From Caulobacterales bacterium (GTDB taxonomy: Bacteria > Pseudomonadota > Alphaproteobacteria > Caulobacterales > Caulobacteraceae), in NCBI GenBank assembly GCA_017302105.1, contig JAFLCS010000002.1:375001-439000 (forward strand): 64,000 nt of DNA, in the 5' to 3' direction. The notes beneath the pieces are model-generated. The model was given only the letters and a program-made list of their open reading frames with translations. It was not told where the DNA came from and did no database searches. This document shows positions 48,630 through 57,662 of the stretch, piece after piece (positions within the stretch are counted from its first letter, which is position 1; every line of letters starts with the position of its first letter). A program made the position numbers and the translations under genes.

Positions 48630-49085
48630 ATGCGACTGATCCCCGCTCTCGCCATTGTGGTCGCCCTGGCGGCGGCTGGTTGTCAGTATTCCGCCAGCGT
48701 CAGCGGCTCGAACGCTGAGCTGAACCAGGAGGCCGAGGCGGTCTATGATGACCTGCTGGCCGGGGATGACGCCGCCATCGTGGCGCGGATGTCGTCCGAG
48801 AATGATCCCCAGCTGGTTGCCCGCCAACTGCCGATGCTGCGTGAGATGGTAGGCCACGACAGCGCCCCCGACCCCATTGTCCTGTCGTCGATCCAGGCAA
48901 CCGACAACTCGGGGCGGACCTATACGGTCGAACAGTCCTATTCCCACCCGGACCGGATCGTGGTGACGCGAAACGAGTTCGTGCGCGAGAACGACGCCTG
49001 GCGGCTACGCGGCATTCATCTGAACGTGGAGATGACCGGATCAGGGATGGGGCCGGGGCCGGACACAGCTGCCGACGCCGGCTAG
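48630..49085 (+). CDS. Lipoprotein of unknown function
   Basis: 151 residues. GAGGAGGAG ribosome site; signal with lipobox AAGC at about residues 15-18. The mature domain (ELNQEAEAVYDDLLAGDDAAIVARMSSENDPQLVARQLPMLREMV) followed by beta strands ending WRLRGIHLNVEM resembles small NTF2-like/DUF3887 folds, a guess. Divergent from uvrA and shares its promoter region, so LexA could affect it. Confidence 0.72.
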   Translation: MRLIPALAIVVALAAAGCQYSASVSGSNAELNQEAEAVYDDLLAGDDAAIVARMSSENDPQLVARQLPMLREMVGHDSAPDPIVLSSIQATDNSGRTYTVEQSYSHPDRIVVTRNEFVRENDAWRLRGIHLNVEMTGSGMGPGPDTAADAG

Positions 49086-49543
49086 TCGGAGCGAATGAAG
49101 TCGCCGGCGTTGAAGCTGATCACGCAACGATGGTCCTGTCCGTCTCGTGCGGAGCAATAGTCCGTGCCGTAGAGGTCCTGGCGGACGCGGGCCGTCGAGC
49201 GCGTGACCCGATCGCCCATCATGAACTCCGAATCCATGGCGCGGCTCCAGGATGCCAGGGCCTCGAAAAAGACCCGAGCCGGCTCACCGGTGCAGGTAAA
49301 CAGCAGCCACTCGTCCCCATTGCCGTTATCGGCGCGTCGGTAGGCACCGGCGTCGATGGCCTGGGCGAAGCAATCCGCATAGTAGCGAGCGGCCGGCGGG
49401 GCGGCGTCGGTGGGGACTTCGGAATAGTCTGGTTGAAGGGGCGCGTCGGCCCGGATGGTCGCGCAGGCGGGTAGGGTCATGACAAGAGCAAGCGCCCACG
49501 CGACCGGATTCAATGGTCGTCGCCCATGCCAGGCGGGACGCAT
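49082..49543 (-). CDS. Lipoprotein of unknown function
   Basis: 153 residues from ATG 49543; ribosome site weak, a start 30 bases upstream is possible. A positively charged N-terminus, a hydrophobic stretch and lipobox LPAC. Mature part ARYYADCFAQAIDAGAYRRADNGNGDEWLLFTCTGEPARVFFEALASWSRA... YCSARDGQDHRCVISFNAGDFIRSD-type with several Cys. Related in style to exported proteins of this order; no named family. Confidence 0.65.
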   Translation of the reverse strand: MRPAWHGRRPLNPVAWALALVMTLPACATIRADAPLQPDYSEVPTDAAPPAARYYADCFAQAIDAGAYRRADNGNGDEWLLFTCTGEPARVFFEALASWSRAMDSEFMMGDRVTRSTARVRQDLYGTDYCSARDGQDHRCVISFNAGDFIRSD

Positions 49544-49563
49544 GACTTCGCACAACGAGCGGG

Positions 49564-51129
49564 CTAGCCCCAACTCGCCACCGTCCCCGCACGGCGCGCA
49601 GCCCCGCCAAGTTCGGGGATGACCTTGATCGGGTCCGGCGACGGCCTGGCCCAGAGCCAGCCCTGGCCCAGATCGACGCCAAGCATGACCAGAGTGTCGG
49701 CGGTGGCCTGGGTCTCAACCTGTTCGGCCACGATCTTGACCGACAAGGTTCGACAAAGCTCGACCAGATGCGCCAGCATGGTGCGGGTGCGTTCATCCTC
49801 GACGGAGCGGGTCAATTGGCCGTCCAGCTTGACCACATCGACCGGCAAACGACGCAGATATTCATACGAGGCCGCGCCGGACCCGAAATCGTCGATGCAC
49901 AGCTTGATCCCGGCCTGGCGCAGCCGCTGGAGTCGGGCACCGACCGCATCCATGTCTTCGAGCGCGGCTGTCTCGGTAACCTCGATCAGCAGGCGCTTGC
50001 GATCATCGACGTTCAGGGCGGTGCGCTTGAGCAGGGTGTCGACATAGGCATCGTCGGTCAGGGACGCGCCCGAGACATTGATCGCCAGCTTGATGAGACC
50101 GGCCCCCGGCTTCTGGAGGGTCCGCAGGGATTTCTCCATCACCGCCAGATCGAAGGCGCGGATCATGTCCAGCTCTTCGGCCATGCGAATGACCCAGGCT
50201 GTGTCGTTCGCCTTGAAGCGCGACAACACCTCGTGGTGGTGGACCGCGCGGGTCTTCAGATCGACGATCGGCTGATAGTGCAGGTCAAAGGCCCGGTTGC
50301 GGACCATGTTGCCGAACTGCTCGGCCTCTTTGAGTGTTCGTGCCAGTTGATCGGAGAAGGAGTTACCGGTGCTCTCAAGTCCCTGTTCGATACAGTTGGA
50401 AAGGGCAAAGCGCAGGGCACGCATCATCGGTGGCGAAGCCACCGATGGGTCCAGGGCCTCTTCACTGACCTGTGGAGTGACCGGGAGATTCTCGGCGGTA
50501 CAGGCCGCCATCACCAGATCAATCAGCGATCGTTCGTCGTCGCCGGCGCGCAGGACGGCGAACCGCTCGTCGGTCAGGCGGGCGGCCGTCTGGCCATCAA
50601 CGGCGGCGTCGCGAAGGACGGCTTCGACCGACTGACGTGCGGTCTCGGAACCGACCCCGGCCAGACCGGTCAGTTCCACAAAGGCGACTGACGCCGGCTC
50701 CTGCAGATCCGACATAACCGCCCGGGTGGAGGCCAGAAAGGCATCCGCAGTCAGCAATTCGGGCGTATCGGCGGGGGCCGCAAAGGCTGCCCCTTCCCAG
50801 CGGATGCCGAGCGACACCGATGGGGCCATGCCGGGAGCCTGGAAGCCCCGCACGGAGGCCGGGCGAACCTGATCGGTTCCGCTGGGTACGAGAACGTCGA
50901 TCGGGCCCAGACGTTGACCAGGCCGGATATCGTTCAGCGCGCGCCGCACGCTCCACGCCGCACGGCGCCCCAGAAGGGAATCCAGCGTTCTGCCGATCTG
51001 ATGACGAGGGTCATCACCAGACGTGGCGGTTGCGCCGGCTGCAAAGGCAATGCGGCGCTGGCCGTCCAGCTCAACCAGGAGGTCGGAAGCCGCGAACGCG
51101 AAACTGATAAAACGCGAAGCCTTACTCAT
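49564..51129 (-). CDS. EAL domain protein (putative c-di-GMP phosphodiesterase)
   Basis: 521 residues. An N-terminal non-catalytic region (about 1-260, PAS-like start) and a C-terminal EAL domain. The signature reads E300-V-L-S-R instead of EALxR. The Asn of INVSG, Glu of EVTET, D413-D414-FG, Lys of VVKLDG, Glu of AEQVE and Gln-Gly of GQGWLWA are all present, so metal and c-di-GMP contacts look intact and activity is plausible. No transmembrane segment, so a cytoplasmic sensor or enzyme that lowers c-di-GMP, relevant to motility nearby. Confidence 0.88.
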   Translation of the reverse strand: MSKASRFISFAFAASDLLVELDGQRRIAFAAGATATSGDDPRHQIGRTLDSLLGRRAAWSVRRALNDIRPGQRLGPIDVLVPSGTDQVRPASVRGFQAPGMAPSVSLGIRWEGAAFAAPADTPELLTADAFLASTRAVMSDLQEPASVAFVELTGLAGVGSETARQSVEAVLRDAAVDGQTAARLTDERFAVLRAGDDERSLIDLVMAACTAENLPVTPQVSEEALDPSVASPPMMRALRFALSNCIEQGLESTGNSFSDQLARTLKEAEQFGNMVRNRAFDLHYQPIVDLKTRAVHHHEVLSRFKANDTAWVIRMAEELDMIRAFDLAVMEKSLRTLQKPGAGLIKLAINVSGASLTDDAYVDTLLKRTALNVDDRKRLLIEVTETAALEDMDAVGARLQRLRQAGIKLCIDDFGSGAASYEYLRRLPVDVVKLDGQLTRSVEDERTRTMLAHLVELCRTLSVKIVAEQVETQATADTLVMLGVDLGQGWLWARPSPDPIKVIPELGGAARRAGTVASWG

Positions 51130-51253
51130 ACCGGTGGTTTAGTGGCATCAGATGAAGAAATCGTGGCTCACGATCCCGACGCAAAGGGTTGCCAAAATCT
51201 GAACATGACCCCATTGTTGCTTTCGAGCACTGAGTGATGGAGGCTCGACGACC

Positions 51254-51382
51254 ATGATCAGCATTCTGGAAATCGGTTTCGCCCTTTCCCTGCCGCTGCT
51301 TCTGGCCGTCTATGTCCTTACCCAACCTCGACCGCAGGCTGTGCGGATCCGCGCTCGCGACGCTCAGCGGCGTCGGCGCTAG
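51254..51382 (+). CDS. Possible 42-residue single-pass membrane protein
   Basis: ATG 51254 with GGAGG about ten bases upstream opens 42 codons: one membrane helix (ISILEIGFALSLPLLLAVYVL) then a basic tail rich in Arg. It overlaps the start of the ABC-F gene in another frame by 71 bases, so it could be a coupled small protein or an accidental reading of the ABC-F leader. Confidence 0.4.
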   Translation: MISILEIGFALSLPLLLAVYVLTQPRPQAVRIRARDAQRRRR

Positions 51383-52940
51383 AACTCCTGACGGCTCCCC
51401 GCTTTTTGACGAACTGACGCTTGCGTTCGGGCGTGAACGCACAGGCATTGTCGGTCGCAATGGCTCGGGCAAGACCACGCTGCTGCGTCTGATTGCGGGG
51501 CTTGATCGGCCCAGCGAGGGCGATGTCACGATTACCGGCCGCACCGGCTGGCTGGCCCAGCACGGTGATCCCGTCCCGGACGAAAACGCGGCCCAGACGC
51601 TTGGCGTTGCCGAAGGCCTGGCCGTGCAGGCGCGTATCCTCTCTGGTCAGGGCGCGGCGGCGGATCTGGACGCGGCAGACTGGTCGCTGGAATCGCGGAT
51701 CGAAACTACCCTCAGCGAAGTCGGGCTGGCGGGCTTCGACCTGAGCCGGCTGACCGCCGGGCTGAGCGGCGGCGAACAGACACGCTTGCGGCTGGCGGCC
51801 CTGCTGCTGGGCGCGCCGGACCTGCTGGTCCTGGACGAGCCGACCAACCATCTGGACGCGGGCGGGCGAGCTGCCGTCGCCGATCTGTTGGCCGGCTGGA
51901 AGGGAGGGGCGGTCGTCGTCAGTCACGACCGTGCCCTGCTGCGCCGCATGGATCGGATCGTCGAACTGTCGGAACTGGGCGTGGAGGTCTTCGGCGGCGG
52001 CTATGATCTGTACGAGCGCCAGAAGGCTGAGGCGCGCGCCGCGGCGGACCGTCAGTTCGAAGCAGCCGAGCGGGGCCTGAATACCGCGCGGCGTGATGCC
52101 CAACGGGCGCTGGAGCGCAAGGCTCATCGTGACAAGGCTGGACGCAGCTTTGCGGCGCGGGGATCGGAACCCCGCATCCTGCTGGGGGCCCGCGCGCAGC
52201 GGGCAGAACTGACTGGCGCGCGTGATCGCCATGTCGCGGAGCGGCGAACTGCTGAGGCCGAAGCGGTCCTGAGCGCCGCCCAGAAACAGGTCGAACGCGT
52301 GCGCCCTCTGGATATTCGTATGCCGTCGATCGGCCTACCCGAGGGGCGGCTCGTCCTGATGCTGGATCAGGCGGCGGCGGCGACGTCCGCGCGAAGCCAG
52401 GTCGGTCCGATCTCATTGACGCTCAGGGGGCCTGAGCGCGTGGCGGTGACCGGCCCCAACGGTTCCGGCAAGACGACCTTGCTCAGCCTGATCGCCGGCA
52501 AGATCGAGCCCTGTCGCGGTCACGTCGAACGACCGGTTCCGTCGGTCCTGCTCGACCAGGACGCGGCGATCCTGAATCCAGACGAGACGCTGCTGGAAGG
52601 CTTCAGGCGGCTTAATCCCGAGGCAGATCCGAATGCCGCGCAGGCGGCCCTGGCCAGGTTTCAATTCCGCAATACGGCAGCCCGCAGGCGCGTGGGAACC
52701 CTGTCTGGCGGCGAGCGGCTACGGGCAGCCTTGGCCTGCGTTCTGGGGAGCGTGCGCGGGCCTCAACTGCTTCTGCTCGACGAGCCGACCAATCATCTCG
52801 ACCTGGCATCAATCACCGCAATCGAGACGGCGCTGTCCGACTATGACGGCGCGCTGGTCGTCGTCAGCCATGATCCAGATTTCCTGGCGGCGGTCGGTGT
52901 TACCCGACAGATCGATCTCACGCCTGTTTGTTCAGGGTGA
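51312..52940 (+). CDS. ABC-F family ATPase
   Basis: 542 residues, two soluble ABC cassettes and no membrane domain. Walker A GRNGSGKT (49-56) and GPNGSGKT (about 381-388), signatures LSGGEQTRLRLAALLLG and LSGGERLRAALACVLG, Walker B LLVLDEPTNHLD and LLLLDEPTNHLD. The linker (about 225-330) is a charged coiled coil, as in ABC-F factors that act on stalled ribosomes. It is not close enough to name as EttA or Uup. Convergent with flbY, overlapping by 23 bases. Confidence 0.9.
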   Translation: MSLPNLDRRLCGSALATLSGVGARTPDGSPLFDELTLAFGRERTGIVGRNGSGKTTLLRLIAGLDRPSEGDVTITGRTGWLAQHGDPVPDENAAQTLGVAEGLAVQARILSGQGAAADLDAADWSLESRIETTLSEVGLAGFDLSRLTAGLSGGEQTRLRLAALLLGAPDLLVLDEPTNHLDAGGRAAVADLLAGWKGGAVVVSHDRALLRRMDRIVELSELGVEVFGGGYDLYERQKAEARAAADRQFEAAERGLNTARRDAQRALERKAHRDKAGRSFAARGSEPRILLGARAQRAELTGARDRHVAERRTAEAEAVLSAAQKQVERVRPLDIRMPSIGLPEGRLVLMLDQAAAATSARSQVGPISLTLRGPERVAVTGPNGSGKTTLLSLIAGKIEPCRGHVERPVPSVLLDQDAAILNPDETLLEGFRRLNPEADPNAAQAALARFQFRNTAARRRVGTLSGGERLRAALACVLGSVRGPQLLLLDEPTNHLDLASITAIETALSDYDGALVVVSHDPDFLAAVGVTRQIDLTPVCSG

Positions 52941-53355
52941 CCGCGCGGGCATCGCCTTGCTGGGCCTGGCCGCCGGCCCCGTAGCCACCAGGTGAGCGGA
53001 CCTCCGCGACCTCGGCTGCAATGGCACGGACCAGGCCTTCTGACACCGTGCGGGCGGCCTCGACGGCGCGGGCATGGCGCGCCAGGACGGCCTCGAAAGC
53101 CTCGGTGGCCTGCATCAGGGCCATACGCTGCTTCAGGTCTGCCGCTTCAATGAGTGAGCGGTCCGCCTTCACGCGCGCCGATTCATGACGATAGAGGTTG
53201 GCGAGCTTCTGTGTCTCTTCCAGGCCGGGCAGCACGTCCTGCGGACGGCGGTTCTCGAAGGCTCGCGTTTCCTCGGCCAGGCGTTGCGTGAGGCGTTCGG
53301 TCAGGGCGATCAGTTGGCTAACGCGATCTTCGGCGTCATCGGCAAACAGGGCCAT
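52918..53355 (-). CDS. flbY: Flagellar protein FlbY
   Basis: 145 residues, mostly helical (VSQLIALTERLTQRLAEETRAFENRRPQDVLPGLEETQKLANLYRHESARV), the third gene of the flgI-cheL-flbY operon as in Caulobacter. The fold resembles FlgN-type secretion chaperones, which would suit rod/ring assembly. Start overlaps the cheL stop by one base (TGATG). Confidence 0.78.
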   Translation of the reverse strand: MALFADDAEDRVSQLIALTERLTQRLAEETRAFENRRPQDVLPGLEETQKLANLYRHESARVKADRSLIEAADLKQRMALMQATEAFEAVLARHARAVEAARTVSEGLVRAIAAEVAEVRSPGGYGAGGQAQQGDARAVTLNKQA

Positions 53356-53687
53356 CAGGCGGACTCTTCTGTGGAGGTGGGTTCAACAGGAACTGTCTGG
53401 AGGCTCAGCAGCTCGCGCTGGACCTGATCGGCCAGGCCGATACCGCCGCCTCCGGCGATCTGGCGCGCCATGGAATCAATGAGAAAACCGCGCCAGGTCG
53501 CTTCGGCGTTGCCGCCTCCGAACGGTCCGTCGGTTTGCAGGCCGGCGAACATGGGCTGAAGCATCTGGGACAGGAAGGTCGCCTCAAACTCCTGGGCGGC
53601 CCGACGAATGTCGTCGCGCTGCCCGCCGACGGGCAGGGTCGGCATGGCGGGGCGGGTCAGGGCGGGTGAGGGAGCCAGGTCGCTCAT
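53355..53687 (-). CDS. cheL: Rod-binding protein CheL (FlgJ N-domain type)
   Basis: 110 residues from ATG 53687, overlapping the flgI stop (TGATG); a GTG one codon upstream is possible. DIRRAAQEFEATFLSQMLQPMFAGLQTDGPFGGGNAEATWRGFLIDSMARQIA is the FlgJ N-terminal rod-binding domain without the muramidase part. In Caulobacter CheL occupies this place between flgI and flbY. Confidence 0.88.
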   Translation of the reverse strand: MSDLAPSPALTRPAMPTLPVGGQRDDIRRAAQEFEATFLSQMLQPMFAGLQTDGPFGGGNAEATWRGFLIDSMARQIAGGGGIGLADQVQRELLSLQTVPVEPTSTEESA

Positions 53688-54793
53688 CACATCACCTCGA
53701 TGTCGGCCTGAAGTGCCCCGGCGGCGCGAATGGCCTGCAAGATCGAGATCATATCGCGGGGGCTGACGCCGAGGGCATTCAGTCCATTGACGAGATCAGA
53801 CAGGGAGGCGCTGCCGCTGACGATGCGGATCTCGCGCCCGCGCTCCTCGTCGATCGACACCTGACTGTCGGGCAGGACAACGGTTTCGCCGCCCGAGAAC
53901 GGGGCCGGTTGGCTGGCATAGGGGCTTTCCTGCACACTGATCGTCAGGTTGCCCTGGGCGATCGCTACCGTAGAGACCCGCACGTCGTCGCCCATGACGA
54001 TGACGCCGTTGACCTCGTCGATAATGACGCGGGCGGGGGCGTCGACCCCGACCGGCAGGTTCTCGATCGCGGCGATGAAACCGGCCATGTCGCGCCCGGC
54101 GGGCGGCCGCACGGCCACCACGGTTCCATTCTCGGCCGAGGCGGTGCCGGGATGGACGGCGTTGATGACCTGGGCAATGCGCTGGGCCGTCGAAAAGTCG
54201 GGGTTGCGAAGGGCCAGCCGTACCGTCGGCATGGAACGCAGGTCAAAGCCGGTCTCGGCCTCCACGACGGCACCGCCGGCGATCCGTCCGGCCGTCGGCA
54301 CGCCGCGCGATACTGATGAACCCGAGGCCCCGCGCCCCTCGACGGCACCGGTCTGCACCGAGCCCTGGGCAACTGCATAGATCTGGCCGTCTGCGCCCGC
54401 CAGAGACGTCACCAGAAGTGTGCCTCCCATCAAATTGCGAGCATCCCCCATCGTCGAAACGGTAACGTCTATCCGTGATCCAGGAGTCGCGAATGGGGGC
54501 AGTTCGGCCGTGACCATGACGGCCGCAATGTTGCGGGTGTTGGCGTTGGCGTCGCGGATGTTGACGCCCATCTGCTCCATCATGGCTTCGAGGCTCTGAC
54601 GGGTCATGGGGGAGTTGCGCAGGGAATCGCCGGTACCGTTCAGGCCGACGACCAGGCCGTAGCCGATCAGCTGATTGCTGCGGACTCCCTCGATGGAAAC
54701 GATATCCTTGATCCGTGACTGGGCCATGGCCGGGCCGCCTGTCATCAGGGCGGCGGCGAGTACGGCCATCAGGAGACGAAGGAGTGGGGTCAT
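53687..54793 (-). CDS. flgI: Flagellar P-ring protein FlgI
   Basis: 368 residues. Signal peptide 1-24 (AMA/QS), then SRIKDIVSIEGVRSNQLIGYGLVVGLNGTGDSL and the internal repeats typical of FlgI, ending GLNALGVSPRDMISILQAIRAAGALQADIEVM. Forms the periplasmic ring around the rod. First gene of its operon, from the sigma-54 promoter at 54830-54845, and divergent from fliX. Confidence 0.95.
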   Translation of the reverse strand: MTPLLRLLMAVLAAALMTGGPAMAQSRIKDIVSIEGVRSNQLIGYGLVVGLNGTGDSLRNSPMTRQSLEAMMEQMGVNIRDANANTRNIAAVMVTAELPPFATPGSRIDVTVSTMGDARNLMGGTLLVTSLAGADGQIYAVAQGSVQTGAVEGRGASGSSVSRGVPTAGRIAGGAVVEAETGFDLRSMPTVRLALRNPDFSTAQRIAQVINAVHPGTASAENGTVVAVRPPAGRDMAGFIAAIENLPVGVDAPARVIIDEVNGVIVMGDDVRVSTVAIAQGNLTISVQESPYASQPAPFSGGETVVLPDSQVSIDEERGREIRIVSGSASLSDLVNGLNALGVSPRDMISILQAIRAAGALQADIEVM

Positions 54794-54829
54794 ACGATCC
54801 GCCCGTTAAGCATAAGTCGGGATCAGGCT

Positions 54830-54845
54830 TGCGAGGAATGTGCCA
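54830..54845 (-). promoter_or_regulatory. Sigma-54 promoter of the flgI operon
   Basis: On the minus strand TGGCACATTCCTCGCA has GG and GC 10 bases apart and the TGGCAC block perfect; the -12 half has one change (TCGC for TTGC). Predicted start is about 26 bases before the flgI ATG. Confidence 0.72.
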
Positions 54846-54972
54846 GCTGACATCATGATTTTGTTCAACGAAAACAGTCATTCGATTGGTTAATGGGCTG
54901 CGGTTTGCGCCGGGCGGCAGAAACTACCCAGCTGTTAAGCCTTCAGTGACGGCTGGCGATCACCCTGAAGGT

Positions 54973-55389
54973 ATGAAGGTCACCGGCTCCGGCCCCATCG
55001 CCAGTCAGAACGCGCGCCGCTCCGCCACGACCGCCGGTGGTTTCAGTGTCGCGACCGGGACCGGTCAGGCGCGTGCCACCGGCCCAGCCATGGCGACGAC
55101 CGGCGTGGCCTCCGTGGCCGCGCTGCTGGCTCTGCAAGAAGATGATGGTCCCGAAACCCGGCGTCGCAAGGCTTTGAAGCGGGGGGGTGGCCTTCTGGAC
55201 TGTCTGGAGGCTGTAAAACTGGCGCTGCTGGAGGGAGGCGATGGTTCGGTGGCCTTGAGCGCGCTGTCGCGGCTCGCCGCCGAGGAACGGCAGGGCGATC
55301 CCGACCCCGCTTTGCAGGACGTCCTGGACCACATCGAAACGCGCGCAGCGGTCGAATTGGCCAAGGCCCGTGTCCGCCGCGCCGCCTGA
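54973..55389 (+). CDS. fliX: Flagellar assembly regulator FliX
   Basis: 138 residues from ATG 54973. MKVTGSGPIAS start, Gly/Ala/Thr-rich region, then the conserved half LLALQEDDGPETRRRKALKRGGGLLDCLEAVKLALLEGGDGSVALSALSRLAAEERQGDPDPALQDVLDHIETRAAVELAKARVRRA-type. FliX binds FlbD and links basal-body assembly to sigma-54 flagellar transcription. Divergent from flgI, the same arrangement as in Caulobacter. Confidence 0.87.
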   Translation: MKVTGSGPIASQNARRSATTAGGFSVATGTGQARATGPAMATTGVASVAALLALQEDDGPETRRRKALKRGGGLLDCLEAVKLALLEGGDGSVALSALSRLAAEERQGDPDPALQDVLDHIETRAAVELAKARVRRAA

Positions 55390-55472
55390 CGCCGAAACGA
55401 CACACCTCACAACAACTCAATCCAGAGTCAGGTTCGATCACATTGAACCGACTCGAGGCCGCGCCTATAGGT

Positions 55473-55492
55473 CGCCTCCTCTCAGGGAGGCG
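55473..55492 (+). promoter_or_regulatory. Hairpin between fliX and dksA
   Basis: CGCCTCC/GGAGGCG around a 6-nt loop, 21 bases before the dksA ATG; no T run. Either a weak fliX terminator or part of the dksA leader. Confidence 0.35.
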
Positions 55493-55512
55493 CTATCGGC
55501 GTGAGGGGTTGA

Positions 55513-55941
55513 ATGTCCGCGTTGAAGTCTGTGGCATCTGAAGATGAGTACCGGCCGTCCATCGACGAGCCGTTCATGAATGAGCGCCAGCTCGACTATT
55601 TCCGCAAGAAATTGCTGGCCTGGAAGGATGACATCCTGAAGGAGTCGCGCGGAACCGTGGTCCAGCTTCAGGCCGAGACCTCGAACCATCCGGACCTTGT
55701 GGACCGGGCCTCTTCCGAATCCGACCGGGCCCTGGAGCTTCGGACCCGCGACCGCCAGCGCAAGCTGATCTCCAAGATCGACGAGGCCCTGCGCCGGATC
55801 GAGGACGGGTCCTACGGCTATTGCGAGGAAACCGGCGAGCCGATCAGCCTGGCCCGTCTCGACGCCCGACCGACCGCGACTCTCAGCCTTGAGGCCCAGG
55901 AGCGCCACGAACGGCGCGAGCGGGTGCACCGCGACGATTGA
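55513..55941 (+). CDS. dksA: RNA polymerase-binding factor DksA
   Basis: 142 residues. Coiled coil with the conserved tip LVDRASSESDRALELRTRDRQRKLISKIDEALRRIEDGSYGYC, then ETGEPISLARLDARPTATLSLEAQERHERRERV. Only one of the four zinc-finger cysteines (YGYC) is kept, as usual in alphaproteobacterial DksA. Acts with ppGpp on RNA polymerase to adjust rRNA and biosynthesis promoters. Confidence 0.94.
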   Translation: MSALKSVASEDEYRPSIDEPFMNERQLDYFRKKLLAWKDDILKESRGTVVQLQAETSNHPDLVDRASSESDRALELRTRDRQRKLISKIDEALRRIEDGSYGYCEETGEPISLARLDARPTATLSLEAQERHERRERVHRDD

Positions 55942-56007
55942 CGCGCCTTGACTTGGCGGGCCGGGAGCGCGACCAAGCGCGCCTTAGATTTTCAAGGTTC
56001 CCCCGCC

Positions 56008-57354
56008 ATGACCGTCAAGGTCCGTTTCGCGCCGTCGCCCACGGGCCGGCTTCACGTCGGTAATGTCCGCACGGCTCTGGTTAATTGGCTGTTTGCGCGC
56101 GGACAGGGCGGGATTTTCGTTCTGCGGATCGACGACACCGACCTGGAGCGGTCAACGGTCGAGAACGAGCAGGCCATCGAGACGGACCTGACCTGGCTGG
56201 GACTGCCATGGGGCGAGCGGTACAACCAGTCCAAGCGATTTGACGCCTACGATGCCGCGGCGACGCGCCTGCGAGCCATGGGTCGGCTGTATCCCTGTTA
56301 CGAAACCCAGGAAGAGCTGGATCGTCGCCGCAAGGTCCAACTGTCGCGCGGACAGCCGCCGATCTATGACCGGGCGGCCCTGGACCTGACTGAAGAGGAC
56401 AAGGCGCGCTTTGAGGCCGAGGGGCGCAAACCCCACTGGCGCTTCAAGCTGGACGGCAAGCGCGTGGTCTGGGAGGACCTGGTGCGTGGTCGCTGCGAAG
56501 TCGATACCGCGTCCCTGTCGGACCCGGTTCTCATCCGCGAAGACGGCCTCTATCTGTACACACTCCCGTCGGTCGTGGACGACATCGACATGGCTATCAC
56601 CCACGTGGTGCGGGGAGAGGATCACGTCACCAACACCGGAGCCCAGATCGAGATCTTCGAGGCGCTCGGCGCGCCGCTGCCGGCTTTTGCGCATATGTCC
56701 CTGCTGATCGGAGCTGACGGCCAGGCGCTGTCCAAGCGCCTGGGCTCCCTGTCGGTCGGTCAGATGCGCGACGCCGGCTACGAGCCAATGGCGATCGCCA
56801 GCCATCTGGGCCGTATCGGCAGCTCGGATCCGGTGGAGCTGGTGGCCTCGATGGACGAACTGGCGGCGGGATTCGGGTTTGAGAAGCTGGGCCGGGCCCC
56901 GGCCCGTTACGACACGGCAGATCTGGACCGACTGAACGCCCAGACCATTCACGGGCTCGACTATGCGACGGCCCAGCCCCGGCTGGCCGCCCTCGGTGTC
57001 GATCTGGGTGAAGCCTTCTGGCTGGCGGTCCGCGCGAACCTGAACCGGTTTGGCGACGCGCGGGACTGGGCCGAAATCCTGACCGGCGAGGTCAGCGGAC
57101 CCAAATTGGATGAGGCATTCAAGGTCGCAGCAATCGTTGCGTTCGAGGCTCTGGTTCCGGCCGGCTCCGATCCGGACCTCGAGACCTGGGCTCGGTTCAC
57201 CGCGGCTGTGAAGGATACGACGGGAGCCAAGGGCAAGGCCCTGTTCCAGCCTTTGCGTCAGGCCCTAACTGGGCGGGACGCCGGCCCCGACATGGCGGCC
57301 TTGCTGCCGCTCATCGGTCGGGACCGGGTCCTGGAGCGTCTGAGAGGGGGCTAG
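56008..57354 (+). CDS. gltX: Glutamyl-tRNA synthetase
   Basis: 448 residues from ATG 56008; a reading from 55948 adds a non-conserved leader. HIGH-type motif RFAPSPTGRLHVGNVRTALVNW, DLERSTVENE, VVDDIDMAITHVVRGEDHVTNTGAQIEIFEALG, and KMSKS-type ALSKRLGS. Size fits non-discriminating or GltX2-type enzymes found as one of two copies in many Alphaproteobacteria; whether it charges tRNA-Gln as well is open. Confidence 0.95.
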   Translation: MTVKVRFAPSPTGRLHVGNVRTALVNWLFARGQGGIFVLRIDDTDLERSTVENEQAIETDLTWLGLPWGERYNQSKRFDAYDAAATRLRAMGRLYPCYETQEELDRRRKVQLSRGQPPIYDRAALDLTEEDKARFEAEGRKPHWRFKLDGKRVVWEDLVRGRCEVDTASLSDPVLIREDGLYLYTLPSVVDDIDMAITHVVRGEDHVTNTGAQIEIFEALGAPLPAFAHMSLLIGADGQALSKRLGSLSVGQMRDAGYEPMAIASHLGRIGSSDPVELVASMDELAAGFGFEKLGRAPARYDTADLDRLNAQTIHGLDYATAQPRLAALGVDLGEAFWLAVRANLNRFGDARDWAEILTGEVSGPKLDEAFKVAAIVAFEALVPAGSDPDLETWARFTAAVKDTTGAKGKALFQPLRQALTGRDAGPDMAALLPLIGRDRVLERLRGG

Positions 57355-57662
57355 CCGGCCGCCGTATTGCACGCCGCCAACTGAGCGGCGTCCAGAGAAC
57401 GTCCCCGCCAGCTGAAGCTGGACACGGCCCCAAGCTGAGCGACCACGCGGCGGCAGGCGCGAGTGGCCGGCTGCTCCGTGCCGCGGCCCACGCCGACGCA
57501 GGTGCCGTTCGATTCGCAGCGCCAGTTGACCCCATCCACCACAGTCGGGGCGGTCGGCGCGGCGGCGGCGTTTTGCAGGGTGAGGCTGGTGGCGGGTGAC
57601 TGGGCCGAAGCGGCACCGGCAATGGCGAGCGCGGCCACTGCTATCAGGGAAGCGATACGCAT
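57351..57662 (-). CDS. Exported protein of the CC_3452 type
   Basis: 103 residues from ATG 57662 (GGAG nine bases upstream). Signal peptide to about 21 (ASA/QS), then VNWRCESNGTCVGVGRGTEQPATRACRRVVAQLGAVSSFSWRGRSLDAAQLAACNTAA, a four-Cys pattern I recall as a recurrent exported family of Caulobacterales. Function unknown. Stop overlaps the gltX stop region by four bases, convergent. Confidence 0.75.
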   Translation of the reverse strand: MRIASLIAVAALAIAGAASAQSPATSLTLQNAAAAPTAPTVVDGVNWRCESNGTCVGVGRGTEQPATRACRRVVAQLGAVSSFSWRGRSLDAAQLAACNTAAG

